This document shows, one piece after another, positions 36,601 to 41,719 of a DNA stretch of 64,000 bases; position 1 is the stretch's first letter; each line of letters opens with the position of its first letter. Origin of the DNA: Epinephelus fuscoguttatus. Its lineage: Eukaryota; Chordata; Actinopteri; Perciformes; Serranidae. The DNA is taken from the NCBI RefSeq assembly GCF_011397635.1, contig NC_064753.1, positions 33,690,322 to 33,754,321 on the forward strand. The letters run 5' to 3'. Under the pieces are notes generated by a model that did not search any database, had not been told where the DNA came from, and saw only the letters and a list, made by a program, of their open reading frames with translations. A program made the translations under genes and the position numbers.

Positions 36601-38838
36601 AACGGGGAACTATCCGAGGACGACCCAGCCAGCGCCAGCAGCACGCCCAAGAAAGGAGCTAAAGACACCAGCAGGAAGAGGAAAACAGAGGAGAGCTCAC
36701 CTGCTCCGCCAGCAGCCAATCAGGAGAGCCCTGCGTGTGTGAAGCGAGCCAAGACAGCTAGAGACAACAACAGGGACCTGGGATTATGCAGGTATGTGCC
36801 CCTGATTTGTTCATACTTGTCTCTCTGTTGAATCCTTCATTTATTTATCTCCCTCTTCTGGGAGGTTGTACAGTTGAACAATTGTACAGTAGCTGTCATC
36901 TGTACCGTAGGACTATATCAACAGGTTGCAGGGAGCTGTTGTGTTTTATCTTTATTAGTGAAGATTCTTTTGTGGTTTAACCCTGAAATTTGAGGTCTTC
37001 TTGTGACAAACCTTGCCTTTTCTTCTAAGATTAAAAGTTCATGCACAAAGTCAGCTATGAGCCTGGCTCATTTTCAGCTTGTGTTTGTTGGTATTAGCTT
37101 ATAAAACAGACATTATTAAAGCCCTTACATCAAATAAAACTGCCCTTAACTATTTTTCTTTACTCAGAAACTAGCTGCAAACACAGCACTGACATTATTA
37201 TCACCCATTAAGTCGATATATTGATCTATTTACACATCAAGTAGACACAGAGCAATATTATCATCCATTAAAAGTTGTGTTTCTGTCCTCTCGATAAATA
37301 TAAATTGAACATTTACTTGCCTTTAGCTCTGTTTTTTGTCTCTACCAGCTCCTGAGGGAAGCATCTGGCTCTTAAACTCAATTTATCATGGGGTGGCTAG
37401 ATGAGGCCAATTAGAATGTTTGGGGTGGCATACTAAAACTAAAAGCCATAAATAAATTTTGGGAATTCATTCATGCTGTCTTTGTATATAGGCTAGGTAA
37501 AAATAGTGTCAAAATAGAGAGTTAAGGAATTGCATACTGATATACTTGGGCTTCATATTTAAGAGTTAATTTTAATAATTATCTGATTTGCTAGACTGAC
37601 ACTGATACACTTAACATTTTGAGTTCCACAATAATCCTGTTTTAATGTGATATATGTTAGATGATTCATTTTTCTACAGTAAATTAATTATACATTAATT
37701 GTAAGGAACAAAACATTTACTGGAAACATTTCCTCTCAAGTTTAGGGGAGACTCATGGTTACCCACAGAACCCATTTTCATTCGGATATCTTGAGCTGAG
37801 AGTTCAAGGGAGGCCTTTAAAAATGGCCATGCCAGATGTTCCCTTGCCAAAATGTAGCCTAAATTTGGAGCACTATTTAGCCCCCTTCCCTACAACCTAT
37901 GCCAGCATGGTTGGTACAACTGGATGCCTTTGGTTAACCAGTTTATCAAGGTAGTACCTTAAAAAATGAGCATGCCACAGCCTCTTAAAGACAGTGATAT
38001 CAGGCTTTCAGTTATTTTTGCCATCTGGGGGCCAGTGGGGGACCAGCAGTTGTATCAAGGGGGCTGCAAAATTCTCCACAATGTTCACTAGCTAGTCACT
38101 AACTGTCTGGCTGTTGTTTGGTGTTGAGCAGATGATGTACAACAATAAAGTTTGAGGACATAAAACCAAATCTGTGGGTTTGTTTCTATGAACGACATGC
38201 ATTTGATCCATTGTTAATATAAAAATATTGATTATAGCCACTTTAAATTAAGAAGAAATCATAAACTTCTCAGTGACAGACAGTTTCTCAGTGTGATACC
38301 CACAGCTTTTCCTGTGTCTAACCATATGGTGTGTATATTTGTGTGTGTCTGTGTGTTCAACAGGATACTCCTTGCTGAGTTGGAGCGGCATCAGGATGCA
38401 TGGCCTTTTCTCACACCCGTCAACCTGAAATCGGTCCCTGGTTACAAGAAGGTCATCAAGAAACCGATGGACTTCTCCACCATACGTGAGAAGCTTGTGA
38501 GCAGCCAGTAAGTTCCCATCACTTCTGTTTGTTCTTTTTTTCTACTGGAAAGTCCTCGGGGTGTTTGCACAGAATTTAAAGTCAGAGGAGCGTTTTTCAG
38601 AAAATAAGTTTTAGTTACACCTCAGTGTGTGATGTAAGCTGTGCTTTCTGAATGTAAGACTTTGTTTTGTTTTAATTTCAGGTATCAAAACCTGGAGACT
38701 TTCATCATTGATGTCAACTTGGTCTTTGATAACTGCGAAAAATTCAATGAAGACAATTCAGACATTGGTCGAGCTGGTCATAACATGAGGAAGTTCTTTG
38801 AGAAGCGCTGGACTGAGCTTCTGAAACAAACAAACTAA
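1..38838 (+). CDS. baz2b: Bromodomain adjacent to zinc finger domain 2B (5'-partial, 36 coding exons)
   Basis: Nuclear chromatin reader of the BAZ family, which binds acetylated histone tails and partners ISWI-type remodelers. Exons joined: 1-142, 3899-4090, 4181-4342, 4977-5173, 5288-5500, 6121-6744, 9747-10524, 12659-12928, 15479-15539, 15687-15795, 16582-16683, 17245-17467, 18637-18729, 19530-19591, 19868-19933, 20594-20659, 20873-20917, 21208-21240, 23145-23210, 23576-23716, 24282-24536, 25275-25498, 26057-26131, 26219-26450, 26545-26607, 28241-28385, 29081-29901, 30041-30299, 30554-30709, 30999-31159, 32219-32562, 33146-33281, 34154-34300, 36490-36791, 38364-38507, 38682-38838. All introns are GT-AG and the phases agree throughout, giving 7,266 nt (2,421 residues plus stop). 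Human BAZ2B is about 2,168 residues, so only the N-terminal exon(s) should be missing upstream. Domain order (TAM, AT-hook, coiled coil, DDT, WSD, PHD, bromodomain) and gene neighbourhood point to BAZ2B rather than BAZ2A. Teleosts may carry a/b duplicates, and which copy this is cannot be told. Confidence 0.95.
143..3898 (+). other. baz2b intron (3.76 kb) with microsatellites and possible conserved noncoding islands
   Basis: No coding exon is recognised. It holds a compound (TG)n/(GA)n/(GAAA)n repeat at 597-666, CA-rich stretches near 920-960, a short (TG)n near 1599 and a T tract at 3738-3760. Complex, non-repetitive sequence with homeodomain-like TAAT cores occurs at about 380-485 and 1690-2300 and might be conserved regulatory DNA; this is speculative. 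Short open frames here are microsatellite artefacts. Confidence 0.5.
597..666. repeat. Compound (TG)n-(GA)n-(GAAA)n microsatellite
   Basis: Roughly 16 TG units run directly into GAGA and GAAA units. It lies within the first intron of the window and explains the His/Thr and Val/Cys repeats in the local open frames. Confidence 0.95.
3899..4342 (+). CDS. baz2b: baz2b exons 2-3, conserved N-terminal segment
   Basis: Exon 2 (3899-4090) follows a TCTCTCAG acceptor and exon 3 (4181-4342) follows CCTAACAG; an intron of only 90 bp separates them. The translation has the BAZ2B signatures SSAFPLVNHPAFG, FGGLGSLG, AALAAHPQL and EWWRAAEAH, then a Pro/Phe-rich stretch (FIGFPPFFTPHIQPN). I know of no assigned fold here. 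In the family this region is conserved between fish and mammals, which suggests a binding segment rather than a free linker. Confidence 0.9.
4977..5500 (+). CDS. baz2b: baz2b exons 4-5, Ser-rich and acidic segment
   Basis: Exon 4 (4977-5173) begins GVNGAVNGSG, as in vertebrate BAZ2B, and ends at Lys before GTCAGT. Exon 5 (5288-5500) encodes a Lys/Arg patch (KPRRKP), then SGTSSDSSSDGS and a run of mostly Asp/Glu residues (about 5401-5455). Human BAZ2B has a comparable acidic block. An open frame runs on past the donor at 5501 to 5668, but the GTAAAG donor and the in-frame join to exon 6 show that to be intron. Confidence 0.88.
6121..6744 (+). CDS. baz2b: baz2b exon 6, Ser/Pro-rich disordered region
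   Basis: A 624-nt exon (208 codons, phase 0 on both sides) opens after TTCCCAG and closes at CAG before GTAAGC. The product is Ser/Pro-rich with many SSPK-like motifs, so it is probably disordered and phosphorylatable. FSVIQSTGLAANSKPLALLSQPRRES is split here only for reference as FSVIQSTGL and SKPLALL; both match the BAZ2B stretch HTSVIQSTGLVSNVKPLSL. A basic end (SAKTNKRKQLEASL) precedes the donor. Confidence 0.88.
6745..9746 (+). other. baz2b intron between exons 6 and 7
   Basis: A/T-rich intron. Apart from the inverted-repeat element at 7871-8696 and a short A run near 9336, I see no exon, RNA gene or further repeat that I can name. The acceptor is preceded by a long pyrimidine tract (9610-9746). 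Confidence 0.6.
7871..8696. mobile_element. Putative nonautonomous DNA element with terminal inverted repeats
   Basis: Left end TTTACATGCACAAAATATT and right end AATATTAGTGTGCATGTAAA are inverted copies around TTTACATGCAC. The sequence inside has no BAZ2B-like coding. It lies in the 3-kb intron between baz2b exons 6 and 7. Family not identified; a MITE is the simplest reading. Confidence 0.55.
9747..10524 (+). CDS. baz2b: baz2b exon 7, contains GQ and elastin-like repeats plus acidic tail
   Basis: A 778-nt exon bounded by TCCCAG and GTTTGT. Conserved anchors are the Lys-rich start, NNHSNLFLSSALLG, PNGVIQSITQDAPLALITK and MPVNLSTG. Between LST and the acidic tail it carries seven Gly-Gln dipeptides encoded by GGACAR hexamers (10206-10247). 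It also has four 15-nt units encoding PG[I/V][G/S]I (10329-10388). QNHLVQSLVDLFRG aligns with human AKSLVEQFRG. The exon ends in a dense Asp/Glu tract. I do not recall either repeat in mammalian BAZ2B, so they look like lineage-specific expansions. Confidence 0.9.
10206..10247 (+). repeat. baz2b: Coding hexanucleotide repeat (GGACAR)7, Gly-Gln tract
   Basis: Seven in-frame GGACAG/GGACAA units in exon 7 encode seven GQ dipeptides. The third-base variation (A or G) keeps Gln, so selection or slippage has preserved the amino acids. Confidence 0.9.
10329..10388 (+). repeat. baz2b: Coding 15-nt minisatellite, elastin-like pentapeptides
   Basis: Four in-frame 15-mers of form CCTGGAGTTGGAATT encode PGIGI, PGVSI, PGVGI and PGVGI; a fifth partial unit gives PGT. 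The units differ mainly at synonymous or conservative positions. Confidence 0.88.
10571..11682. mobile_element. MITE-like element with AAGGGGACCTAYTATGC inverted termini
   Basis: Left end AAGGGGACCTACTATGCTAA and right end GCATAATAGGTCCCCTT are inverted copies. About 1.1 kb with no transposase frame. It sits 46 bp after the exon 7 donor. I recall this terminal motif as a common teleost repeat, but I cannot name the family. Confidence 0.75.
11859..12536. mobile_element. MITE-like element, AAAGGTATACTATGCAGGATT family, copy 1 (with internal duplication)
   Basis: Termini AAAGGTATACTATGCAGGATT (11860) and AATCCTGCATAGTTTATCTTT (12514) are inverted copies. A second member lies at 48,238-49,060 with the same ends and the shared internal motif CAGAAAAATACACTGCC. 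Inside this copy a segment of about 150 nt occurs twice (12031-12180 and 12334-12509), separated by a 153-nt insert (12181-12333) that recurs at 13731-13885. Confidence 0.8.
12181..12333. repeat. Dispersed repeat segment, copy 1
   Basis: About 153 nt starting TAAGAAATATTAACAGTTAA and ending TTACTCACAA. A near-identical copy lies 1.4 kb downstream at 13731-13885, in the next intron. It splits two copies of a longer direct repeat. Confidence 0.85.
12659..12928 (+). CDS. baz2b: baz2b exon 8, Ser/Asp then Lys/Ser-rich linker
   Basis: It opens after CATTTCAG and continues the Ser/Asp stretch (ESDSNSDSDISG). A basic Lys-rich section and a Ser/Thr/Pro-rich section ending SLASPLG follow, just upstream of the TAM domain. 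The donor is GTAATG at 12929. Phases fit both neighbours (2 + 267 + 1 nt). Confidence 0.87.
13731..13885. repeat. Dispersed repeat segment, copy 2
   Basis: Same orientation as 12181-12333, with a handful of substitutions (for example ATCGAAGC for TTGAAGC). It stands here without the flanking direct repeats, so it may be a fragment of the same transposon family left in intron 8. Confidence 0.85.
14303..15292. mobile_element. Degenerate Tc1/mariner-type element
   Basis: Flanked by TA and bounded by inverted ends: CACTGAACAAAAATCTAAGC at the left, and at the right TTTTTGTTCAGTA, the reverse complement of TACTGAACAAAAA. Both ends share GCTCCCATTTTT further in. A decayed transposase start (15-30 residues resembling CRLQECPPET and CELNVHFTTINRLE) is visible around 14596-14720, but the frame is broken. 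About 1 kb against roughly 1.6 kb for a full element, so internally deleted. Confidence 0.8.
15479..16683 (+). CDS. baz2b: baz2b exons 9-11, TAM (MBD-like) domain
   Basis: Exon 9 (15479-15539), exon 10 (15687-15795) and exon 11 (16582-16683) encode about residues 860-951 of the visible protein. Landmarks are KRKRVMDEKELMIPLELGW, GEVAYYAPCGKKLRQYPDV, YLSRNGINGI and FSFSAKIRVGDFYEAREGPQ. This is the Tip5/ARBP/MBD fold of BAZ2 proteins. In BAZ2A (TIP5) the domain binds RNA rather than methyl-CpG; I infer nucleic-acid binding here. It is among the best conserved parts of the gene. Confidence 0.95.
17245..17467 (+). CDS. baz2b: baz2b exon 12, AT-hook region
   Basis: Begins GLQWSLLKEEEVIPRILAMEG after CACTCCAG, completing the TAM module. 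Two AT-hook-like motifs follow, RRGRPPS and RRKGRPPN, each with the G-R-P core that sits in the minor groove of AT-rich DNA. The end (VKLLRKLEAQ) starts the long helix continued in exon 13. The donor is GTGAGC. Confidence 0.94.
18637..23716 (+). CDS. baz2b: baz2b exons 13-20, charged coiled coil
   Basis: Eight short exons (18637-18729, 19530-19591, 19868-19933, 20594-20659, 20873-20917, 21208-21240, 23145-23210, 23576-23716) encode about 190 residues rich in Lys, Arg, Glu and Gln. Landmarks are EIARQAAQMKL, IMAAEERRKQKEQIK, EKIKRIQQIRMEKELRAQQ, ERERRRQHVMLMKAV and DEKRLNKERKLEQRRLELE. It is a continuous helix or coiled coil joining the DNA-binding N-terminal half to the DDT domain. From exon 15 on every junction is phase 0, and three exons are exactly 66 nt. 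Exon 18 has two possible donors (21235 and 21241); the second (GTATGT) gives DMVW before ERER and is chosen here. Confidence 0.92.
21013..21032. repeat. (TG)n microsatellite upstream of baz2b exon 18
   Basis: About ten TG units, then an imperfect GTGCGAGTGTGTGAG extension, within the 290-bp intron 17. A complementary (CA)n tract lies at 23239-23262. Confidence 0.9.
21241..23144 (+). other. baz2b intron between exons 18 and 19
   Basis: 1.9 kb, longer than the surrounding coiled-coil introns. No exon or transposon is recognised. There is a C-rich stretch near 21460-21495 and otherwise complex sequence. Short open frames have no family resemblance. Confidence 0.5.
23239..23262. repeat. (AC)n microsatellite after baz2b exon 19
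   Basis: About twelve AC units starting 29 bp after the exon 19 donor; a further CA-rich stretch lies at 23479-23535. Confidence 0.92.
24282..25498 (+). CDS. baz2b: baz2b exons 21-22, DDT domain
   Basis: Exon 21 (24282-24536) encodes PLPEFSRIPGLILPG, SDCLMLMQFLRGFGKVLGLDL and LQEGLLNVGDSMGQVQDLL. Exon 22 (25275-25498) encodes MLGDHLTNVGINRDNVSEVL, FQAHTPAQKASILGFLANEL and ACSKAVI. Together they make the three-helix DDT domain and its extension, which in this family mediates contact with ISWI ATPases. The exons are strongly GC-biased relative to the flanking introns. Confidence 0.94.
24537..25274 (+). other. baz2b intron within the DDT-coding region
   Basis: A/T-rich, with no repeat or exon that I can identify. 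Confidence 0.5.
26057..26607 (+). CDS. baz2b: baz2b exons 23-25, post-DDT helix and second acidic block
   Basis: Exon 23 (26057-26131) gives SEIDKSLDQMANMRKDK. Exon 24 (26219-26450) gives KLRTIYAKRTGKRE, a Lys patch and an Asp/Glu tract encoded by GAT/GAC/GAG triplets (about 26340-26415). Exon 25 (26545-26607) gives SLEELEKQIEKLAK. All match human BAZ2B in order. Phases (2/1, 2/1, 0) are consistent. Just downstream the intron is filled with transposon fragments (26,650-27,623). Confidence 0.9.
26649..26945 (+). mobile_element. MITE-like element (GGACAGTTCA-CCC family), truncated copy 1
   Basis: Starts AAGGGACAGTTCAACCCAGA and continues AGAGTGTTGGAGATATCGGC then GTAGAGATGTCTGCCTTCT. The same words occur at 44,772-44,905 and 55,769-55,800. 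Unlike those copies I see no matching inverted right end, so it is truncated or overwritten. It lies in the intron after baz2b exon 25. Confidence 0.75.
27030..27623. mobile_element. Putative MITE with GTATACYRTAAAACTTYAATTAA inverted ends
   Basis: Left end GATATACTGTAAAACTTTAA and right end TTGAAGTTTTATGGTATAC are inverted copies about 590 bp apart. No coding content. It sits next to the truncated copy at 26,649. Confidence 0.65.
28241..28385 (+). CDS. baz2b: baz2b exon 26, WSD/WHIM motif
   Basis: Encodes RRKLFEISHSLRSMMYGQ then DRYRRRYWVLPHCGGVFIE and AMESGEG. This is the WSD (D-TOX E) signature of BAZ/ACF1-type proteins. With the DDT domain it belongs to the WHIM architecture thought to position ISWI remodelers on linker DNA. 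The acceptor is TTGCAG and the donor GTACTT. Confidence 0.94.
28386..29080 (+). other. baz2b intron between exons 26 and 27
   Basis: A/T-rich. The open frame of exon 26 runs on to 28588, but the GTACTT donor and the in-frame join to 29081 show it to be intron. No repeat is identified beyond short homopolymers. Confidence 0.5.
29081..30299 (+). CDS. baz2b: baz2b exons 27-28, Pro/Ser/Thr-rich region
   Basis: Exon 27 (29081-29901, 821 nt) opens with a Glu/Arg helix (PEELEEERQRRRRAAEEVK). It then has PVLFYQQPGCVSKL, a Ser/Thr/Pro-rich run, and the conserved NDQLLRVLTERSGHWFSLLP, where human has NDQLLKTLTEKNRQWFSLLP. Exon 28 (30041-30299) has VKSGTSLLGVSFGSWPCGV and ASVSSKSESPLPRIEKTSS, also BAZ2B-like, and ends at PIPE before GTGAGT. 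The region is probably disordered apart from the two conserved islands. Confidence 0.9.
30554..33281 (+). CDS. baz2b: baz2b exons 29-32, conserved helical region before PHD (alternative donor in exon 31)
   Basis: Exon 29 (30554-30709): MLTGWWRVSDIEELRALV. Exon 30 (30999-31159): VEEQAMEMDIAVLQQVEELE. Exon 31 (32219-32562): GWTFPDPQSEREDLVYYEHK and NPLDIAVTRLADLERNIER. Exon 32 (33146-33281): VWRKALTEVRSAAQLAMCI and LQKSIAWERSIMKV. Exon 31 has two donors in the same phase, at 32458 (GTACCT) and 32563 (GTAGGT). The longer one adds 35 residues starting RRYLRSPLGTT. Both would translate, and the longer is used in the joined model. Exon 30 is preceded by a (TG)n tract about 45 bp upstream. Confidence 0.92.
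30926..30951. repeat. (TG)n microsatellite in baz2b intron 29
   Basis: About 13 TG units ending 48 bp before the exon 30 start, within reach of the branch-point region. Confidence 0.92.
31211..32152. mobile_element. Putative MITE with AAGCCCAGTT inverted ends
   Basis: Left end AAAGCCCAGTTCACAGCAAA and right end AACTGGGCTTGAAAA are inverted copies, with AAAGATT repeated inward on both sides. About 940 bp, nearly filling the intron between baz2b exons 30 and 31. No transposase. Confidence 0.6.
33282..34153 (+). other. baz2b intron before the PHD exon
   Basis: No exon recognised. A short open frame at 33394-33723 has no resemblance to a known family. It may hold old repeat sequence that I cannot name. 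Confidence 0.45.
34154..34300 (+). CDS. baz2b: baz2b exon 33, PHD finger
   Basis: A 49-codon exon (phase 0 both sides) holds almost the whole zinc finger. The Cys4-His-Cys3 pattern reads CQMC, then CDGC, then CHTYCH, then CPAC, with two zinc sites expected. The acidic stretch before it (GDNEDLLLLC) is where BAZ2-type fingers engage the unmodified histone H3 N-terminus. The acceptor is TTTTTTCTAG and the donor GTATCA. It matches human BAZ2B nearly residue for residue. Confidence 0.96.
34842..35105. repeat. Teleost-type interspersed repeat (GGGTTCCTGCAG...AAAAAGTCTTAAA)
   Basis: Begins CAGGGTTCCTGCAGATC and ends in AAAAAGTCTTAAAAAATCTTAAA. I recall this start and end as a widespread fish repeat, with no coding potential. 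It directly abuts the palindromic element at 35,107. Confidence 0.6.
35107..36312. mobile_element. Composite palindromic repeat element with about 210-bp inverted arms
   Basis: About 1.2 kb, from AAAGCCACAGTGTGTAGG to ACACAATGTCCCTTTAA. Its centre is an imperfect palindrome: arm 35521-35729 and arm 35773-35983 are reverse complements with scattered mismatches, around a 43-nt loop made of AACAGC(A/G)GCT units. The left arm carries an open frame with a basic stretch (KCKRESKRQRDRRIKKTR). No transposase is recognised. It lies in the intron between the PHD exon and exon 34. Confidence 0.8.
36490..36791 (+). CDS. baz2b: baz2b exon 34, Lys/Ser-rich linker between PHD and bromodomain
   Basis: Begins ASGPSPKNKKPPSKP and continues through Lys/Gly and Ser/Thr stretches, including ELSEDDPASASSTPKKG and RKRKTEESSPAP, to DLGLCR. 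Human BAZ2B has the same kind of basic, low-complexity linker (EDEDSASTSSSLKRG). The acceptor TTTGTGCAG lies just after a large block of repeats (34,842-36,312). Confidence 0.9.
36792..38363 (+). other. baz2b intron before the bromodomain exons
   Basis: 1.57 kb, A/T-rich. Sequence at about 37,730-38,240 (TTGAGCTGAGAGTTCAAGG, AAAATGGCCATGCCAG) resembles a repeat I recall from many teleost genomes, so that part is probably a decayed transposon. Nothing else is identified. Confidence 0.5.
37730..38240. repeat. Probable decayed interspersed repeat
   Basis: Recognised only from remembered phrases such as AAAATGGCCATGCCAGATG and AGCATGGTTGGTACAACTGG. There is no second copy in this window to confirm it. 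Class unknown. Confidence 0.4.
38364..38838 (+). CDS. baz2b: baz2b exons 35-36, bromodomain and C-terminus
   Basis: Exon 35 (38364-38507) encodes ILLAELERHQDAWPFLTPVN and GYKKVIKKPMDFSTIREKL. Exon 36 (38682-38838) encodes YQNLETFIIDVNLVFDNCEKF and NEDNSDIGRAGHNMRKFFEK, then TAA at 38836. The WPF shelf and the acetyl-lysine-anchoring Asn (codon 38746-38748, in FNEDNSD; human N1944 as I recall) are intact, as is the following Ile gatekeeper. The reader pocket should therefore be functional. Confidence 0.96.
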
Positions 38839-40080
38839 ACGTGTGTTCAGATTCTCCCCATAAACCCATTCAACGTTTCATATCGGAGCACCAGGTTTTA
38901 CTTTTGTTTTTATTTTCTGATGAGAATGTGGCTTTGCTGGATGGAAGAAGAAGAAGTCAAATCCTTAATACGGAGCCCACGTTGTGCTTAAGACGAGATG
39001 TCACCTTGAGAAAAAAATAAGTCGTTACATGAGGTGCGCTGGATTTTATTACAACAGGGATAAAAGCCCCAAAGAGTCCCAGAGAAATGGGGTGTCGTAG
39101 TGCAATACCATTCCCTGTCTCAGAACACTGCACTGAATTAATCCTCAACTGTCACTGATGTGTCTGCGCTAGAATACTTTCCACTACTTGTAAATAGTCT
39201 TTTGTTATTTAATCGTATTATAGTGAATGTATTTAATTTTGTAATAATTATTTATGAATCAAGGTCCACTTCATTTTCTATGAAAAGGAAGAATCAGCTG
39301 AACTGCTTTGAATTTAAAAAAAAAGGAATGTGTCTTTGTGTTATAATTTTTCTCCCAAATATCAAACAAAGCCAAGAAAAAAAAAAACTGTTTACACTGT
39401 TCAGTGCTTTGGGGCATCAGAGGACTGTATTCATTTGTCCAAACTGTAAAACTGCATTTATTTACAGGAACAGCAGAGGAACAGTCAGACAATGGTGATT
39501 CATGTGTATATACTGTTTATTAATGTCAATATTATGTCTTGTTTGGAACGATGTGTAAAAATTGTTTAAGAATATTAAGATATTGTTTATGCCTTAGAAT
39601 GATTGTAGCATTCTATTTTAGTGAACGTGATGAAAACATTATCATAAATATTGTTTGTACAGTATATACATATCCTCTGCAAACACTGTGGTATCCTTAA
39701 TCTTGGTAGTGCCTACCCTTCCAACAGGGGCATGTAGGGGATGTTATTGTTTTTAGTTTTCATTCTTATGACAACGTTATTTTTTAATATGATTTCAATC
39801 CAACAAGGCCTCCAAAGTTGGACAGTGATACAGAAATCATTCCTCACCATAGCAGGAGAGAAAAAAAGGAACAACAAGCATTCAGTTATGCTTCCATGAT
39901 GCATTTCCTCGTAATCTGCCACAATACAGAGGACCTAAGGCCATTTGTAACCACTGTGTTGAACCTTGCTGTGTGTTGTGGCCTGATGGAGGCAGCTAGA
40001 TTTTTTTGTACCCAAGTCAAGAGTACTTGAAGTTACTTTATTTAAGATATTGTGGAATAAAAGTATCATTCTTTTGTAGG
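38839..40080 (+). other. baz2b: baz2b 3' untranslated region
   Basis: A/T-rich sequence between the stop codon and a good polyadenylation signal at 40,056. It contains only short spurious open frames and several ATTTA/TATTTA elements (for example near 39180-39250), which could affect mRNA stability. The 3' end is inferred from the signal, not observed. Confidence 0.6.
40056..40061 (+). terminator. baz2b: Polyadenylation signal AATAAA for baz2b
   Basis: Canonical AATAAA about 1.2 kb after the stop, followed within 40 nt by T/G-rich sequence (TTTTGTAGG, then TTTATTTTTCACTAGTGTGTGG). It is the best-placed signal before the transposon remnant at 40,365. Confidence 0.55.
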
Positions 40081-40364
40081 AGCTTTATTTTTCACTAGTG
40101 TGTGGCACGGACCTATTAAAAGGATGTTTTTCAATGTACATGACTTCAACTTGTTTTATTTCAATTAAATGCTGCAGATTGCTTTTGGTAAAATGTGTTG
40201 TGGTAGATGTGTGGATTAATCACTTTTATTTCTCACAAATTAGAAGTCATGTGTGCATTTATGACCACAATCTGATTCAGTTTCAAGGTGTAGTCTGTTG
40301 CAACAGATGACAGTTTGTATTAAGTTTATACCTAATGATTAAACAGACTGGAGCCAAAAACACA

Positions 40365-41235
40365 AACATCAAAACCTTTTCAAGATCCTAAAACTAAAAA
40401 AATATAAAAAACATACACTATAGGTTACACATACACAAATAAAGATAGATACACAGTCAGCAACAATACTCAGGTAGGCTGTGGTGTTTAAACCATGCTC
40501 AGTTGGTACTAAGGGGTCCAAAGTGTGCCAAGAAAATATCGCCCACACCATCACACCAGCACCAGCTTGAACTGCTGATACAAGGCAGGATGGATCCATG
40601 CTTTCATGTTGTTTACACCAAATTCTGACCCTGCCATCTGAATGTTGCAGCAGAAATCGAGACTCATCAGACCAGGCAACGTTTTTCCAATCTTCCATTG
40701 TCCAGTTTTGGTGAGTCTGTGTAAACTGTAGCCTCAGTTTCCTGTTGTTAGCTGACAGGAGTGGCACCCATGGTCTGATGGTCTTCTGCATACCTTGGTT
40801 GTAACTAGTGGTTACCTGAGTCACTGTTTCCTTTCTAAAAATCCTACGAGCACCCATCTGAGAAAGTTTTCTTGGTCGCCCAGATCTCAGCTGGACCTCT
40901 ACAGTTCCTGTTAACTGCCATTTCTTAATAACATTGTGAACTGAGGAAACAGCTACCTTAAAACACTTTGCTATCCTTTTATAGCCTTCTCCTGCTTTGC
41001 GGGCATCAGTTATTTTAGTTTTCAGAGTGCTAGGCAGCTGCTCAGAGGAGCCAATGGCTGCTGATTGTTGAGACAAGGTTTCAGGACGCAGAGTATTTAT
41101 AAAGATTTGCATCACCTGGCCTTTCCTAACAATGATTGTGAACAAGCTGTAGCCCTAACAAGCTAATTAAGGTCTGAGACCCTGGTAGAAGTTATCTGAG
41201 TGCTCTTTGGGGTGTCCGAACATTTGCGTGGTGTT
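40365..41235 (-). mobile_element. Tc1/mariner transposon remnant
   Basis: Minus-strand element between baz2b and wdsub1. It carries the broken transposase described in the next entry. The outer ends are not clearly inverted repeats any more, so the boundaries are approximate. Confidence 0.7.
40369..41145 (-). pseudogene. Tc1-like transposase, truncated and internally deleted
   Basis: A DNA-cutting and -joining enzyme remnant. The N-terminal helix-turn-helix part is clear (TDARKAGEGYKRIAKCFKV, SSVHNVIKKWQLTGTV, then the GRPRK hook). The first catalytic block reads NVAWSDESRFLL and is followed by GAGVMVWAIFS. About 15-20 residues seem lost between the DNA-binding and catalytic parts. The C-terminal third, with the second Asp and the last acidic residue of the DDE/D triad, is missing and replaced by unrelated sequence after YLSIVAD. 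It cannot be active. Confidence 0.85.
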
Positions 41236-41639
41236 CTTTTTGTTTTTTGTTTCACTCTAAAATTGTACAAAACAAAAATTAATACACTAACCTTGCTGAA
41301 ACGAACTGAAAATCATGTGTCAGCTTTTATTTCATGCCTGTTGAAGATTAGTTTATCCTCTACTCACTTAACCGTTTACAGTAAAAGAAATTTTGACCTT
41401 TGCATGCCAATGTACAGCTACATGCAGTAGAGTAAAAAGTACAATATTTTTCTCTGAATAGCGCTGAAATAAAAGTATAAACTAGCAGAAAATGTCAGTT
41501 ACTCAAGTTAACTACAAGTACCTCAAAACTGTACCTAAGTGCATCACTTAAATAATGAACTCACTTGCTTTCACCACTTCATTACTAGTCCTCAGAGCTC
41601 TGCAAGTCACCAGACACCAATTAAATAACAGGTGACGCA

Positions 41640-41700
41640 ACGCGCTTACGTCACGGACAGCTGATCGATGCGGAAGTAAACAACATTCGGCAGAACAGAC
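41640..41700 (+). promoter_or_regulatory. wdsub1: Candidate wdsub1 core promoter with CRE-like and ETS-like sites
   Basis: A local CpG-containing patch in A/T-rich surroundings. It holds TTACGTCA (41646-41653, a CRE/ATF half-palindrome) and CGGAAGTA (41671-41678, an ETS/ELF core). These are typical of housekeeping transcription starts. No TATA box is evident. Confidence 0.45.
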
Positions 41701-41719
41701 AACACGGCGGACGAGAAAG
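41680..41719 (+). other. wdsub1: Probable noncoding first exon of wdsub1
   Basis: Ends GGACGAGAAAG before a GTACAG donor at 41720. No start codon begins the WD40 frame here; the coding sequence begins in the next exon at 43645 after a TTCAG acceptor at 43630. The 5' boundary is unknown. Confidence 0.4.

Larger units (their letters stand above)
40086..41640. other. Intergenic region baz2b to wdsub1
   Basis: Apart from the Tc1 remnant, A/T-rich sequence without recognisable genes. Both flanking genes read rightward, so it contains the baz2b 3' end and the upstream side of the wdsub1 promoter. Confidence 0.6.
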